NCBI GenBank assembly: GCA_902786815.1
Contig: CADADV010000010.1
Span: forward strand, 25,203-89,202
DNA length: 64,000 nucleotides
From: an uncultured Eubacteriales bacterium
GTDB taxonomy: Bacteria > Bacillota > Clostridia > Peptostreptococcales > Anaerovoracaceae
Direction of reading: 5' to 3'
How positions within the stretch are numbered: position 1 is the stretch's first letter; each line of letters opens with the position of its first letter. Made by a program: the position numbers and the translations under genes. Under the pieces are notes generated by a model that saw only the letters and a program-made list of their open reading frames with translations, was not told the origin of the DNA and searched no databases. This document shows, piece by piece, positions 62,977-64,000 of this stretch.

Positions 62977-63186
62977 CTATTCCTGTCCGAGCGTCAACTT
63001 CGCGAAGTGTTCAAAGCTCCAGTCCTCAAACCCTTTGATACTGTCGGTTACTTTCAGGAAAAAGCACTTTGGGATTTCCCCGCATTTCAGTGAATCCTCC
63101 ACACAGAGATTACATCCCTGATCGTGATTGGCCGGATTGAACGGACACGTTTCATCCTGACAAGGACACCATGCTAATTTCGCCAT
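62977..63186 (-). CDS. Small cysteine-rich protein (DUF6485-like)
   Basis: 69 residues with six Cys in a zinc- or iron-binding pattern: CPCQDETCPFNP, CNLCVEDSLKCGEIPKC. The C-terminal half is hydrophobic and aromatic. A small protein of this type, annotated DUF6485, is common in anaerobes; its function is not known. It follows ureG on the same strand with a gap of 67 nt. Confidence 0.8.
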   Translation of the reverse strand: MAKLAWCPCQDETCPFNPANHDQGCNLCVEDSLKCGEIPKCFFLKVTDSIKGFEDWSFEHFAKLTLGQE

Positions 63187-63253
63187 TATTTTGCCTCCTT
63201 CTTTAATCCTCTATCCACATAATACAATAAACAATGCCTGTGAGCATAATGAA

Positions 63254-63868
63254 TCACTGCATGTCTTCAAACAGCATATCTTCCCTGATCCACCGGATGA
63301 CTTCATCCAGTCCGATTCCCCGGTACAGATCCGTGAACACGTAGGGCTTGTCGCCCCGCTGTTTTTTCGTGTCCCGGTCCATGACCTCCAGGCTTGCATG
63401 GACGTACTCGGCGATGTCGATCTTGTTGATCACCAGCAGATCGGACTTCGTGATGCCGGGGCCGCCTTTGCGCGGGATCTTTTCCCCCTCGCCCACATCG
63501 ATGACGAAGATCAGTCCGTCGACGAGTTCGGGGCTGAAGGTGGCGGCCAGATTATCGCCGCCGCTCTCGATGAAGAGCAGATCCAGGTTATCGAAACGCG
63601 ACGTCAGCTCGTCGACTGCGTCCAGATTCATGGAGATGTCCTCGCGTACCGCGGTGTGCGGACAGCCGCCGGTCTCCACGCCGATGATCCGCTCGGCGGG
63701 CAGCGCCTCGGCGCGCGTCAGTATCAGCGCGTCCTCCAGCGTGAAGATATCATTTGTCACAACTGCGATCTCGTATTCGTCCCGCAGCGCCTTGCAAAGT
63801 TTCTCGATCAGCGCGGTCTTTCCCGATCCGACGGGCCCGCCCACGCCGATCCTTACAGGTTTCCTCAT
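63254..63868 (-). CDS. ureG: Urease accessory GTPase UreG
   Basis: 204 residues, standard UreG. P-loop [18 protein letters not shown] (8-25), [17 protein letters not shown], the [19 protein letters not shown] Cys-Pro-His nickel motif near residue 66, [17 protein letters not shown] and the NKID guanine site. It delivers Ni2+ and drives carbamylation of urease with GTP. It starts 14 nt after ureF. UreD/H is not seen downstream; the next gene is the DUF6485-like one. Confidence 0.97.
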   Translation of the reverse strand: MRKPVRIGVGGPVGSGKTALIEKLCKALRDEYEIAVVTNDIFTLEDALILTRAEALPAERIIGVETGGCPHTAVREDISMNLDAVDELTSRFDNLDLLFIESGGDNLAATFSPELVDGLIFVIDVGEGEKIPRKGGPGITKSDLLVINKIDIAEYVHASLEVMDRDTKKQRGDKPYVFTDLYRGIGLDEVIRWIREDMLFEDMQ

Positions 63869-63882
63869 TGTTGTCTCCTAGT

Positions 63883-64000
63883 TCAGCTCATATACAGCCG
63901 TACGGGCAGTTCTTCATGCCGCAGGCTGGCGATGTCGATGCCGGGGCAGAAATTGGTGATGTTCTCGATGCCGGTCGCCTCGGCAAGCCTGCATACCTGA
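63883..64000 (-). CDS. ureF: Urease accessory protein UreF, C-terminal end only
   Basis: The last 39 codons run from the right edge to the TGA at 63883-63885. The peptide ends CPGIDIASLRHEELPVRLYMS, the UreF C-terminal motif (ASxRHE...RLFxS), which binds UreG. It is followed by ureG with an AGGAG site between. The rest of the gene is outside the window. Confidence 0.9.
   Translation of the reverse strand, partial: QVCRLAEATGIENITNFCPGIDIASLRHEELPVRLYMS

Overview
The window looks like a chromosomal segment of an anaerobic, moderately GC-rich member of the Clostridia (Bacillota). The evidence is strong AGGAGG-type ribosome binding sites, TTG/GTG starts, a T-box leader, a ferredoxin-linked 2-oxoacid oxidoreductase, formate-tetrahydrofolate ligase, citrate lyase and a sigma-54 activator of the kind found in amino-acid fermenters. 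The genus cannot be fixed from sequence alone. No insertion sequence, prophage or CRISPR array was seen.

Layout. 0-9.7 kb: a sugar locus. A leftward operon (GH4 glycosidase, solute-binding protein, two permeases, AgaS-type SIS protein, GatZ/KbaZ-type protein, beta-helix lipoprotein) faces a rightward LacI regulator and BadF-type sugar kinase across a shared control region with two matching operators. 9.7-13 kb: tRNA-Val, a lipase-like membrane protein, trmL and tRNA-Pro. 13-15.7 kb: a pantothenate operon (DUF2520 dehydrogenase, panB, panC). 15.7-19 kb: a GntR-controlled ABC exporter. 19.1-20.3 kb: an L,D-transpeptidase. 20.3-23.8 kb: a four-subunit 2-oxoacid:ferredoxin oxidoreductase behind an isoleucine-type T-box. 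24-28.4 kb: citrate lyase citD-E-F and fhs. 28.5-31.3 kb: flavodoxin, metal exporter, HAD hydrolase and a small membrane protein. 31.4-38.8 kb: a giant repeat-rich surface protein, an ECF-like sigma factor, a PrsW-type membrane protease operon and an SOS-box-controlled small gene. 38.9-46 kb: alpha/beta hydrolase (apparently leaderless), cyclase-family and AhpD-like enzymes, a membrane-anchored Hsp70-like ATPase with a membrane partner, and a GDPD lipase. 46-54.1 kb: Fe-S flavoenzyme, cysteine-desulfurase-like enzyme, a one-polypeptide HipB-HipA fusion, htpG and nudC. 54.2-63 kb: a leftward operon (amidohydrolase, two atypical glycine-decarboxylase-like subunits, AcoX-like kinase, SDR) with a consensus sigma-54 promoter, divergent from a sigma-54 enhancer-binding protein. 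63-64 kb: ureG and the end of ureF.

Three results deserve most attention. First, the sigma-54-controlled operon at 54-61 kb carries GcvPA/GcvPB homologues whose glycine-decarboxylase active-site motifs have changed and that have no gcvT or gcvH nearby, so it may be an undescribed amine or amino-acid degradation pathway. Second, the octamer GCTTTTGC/GCAAAAGC occurs about 30 times by eye on the two strands (about two expected by chance), is frequent in intergenic DNA and is nearly absent from the last 10 kb. Third, the regulatory architecture can be read directly: paired LacI operators, a GntR operator inside a promoter, an SOS box, HipB-type palindromes that double as a terminator, an Ile T-box, and a 13-bp gap that appears to break the start of the GH4 gene.
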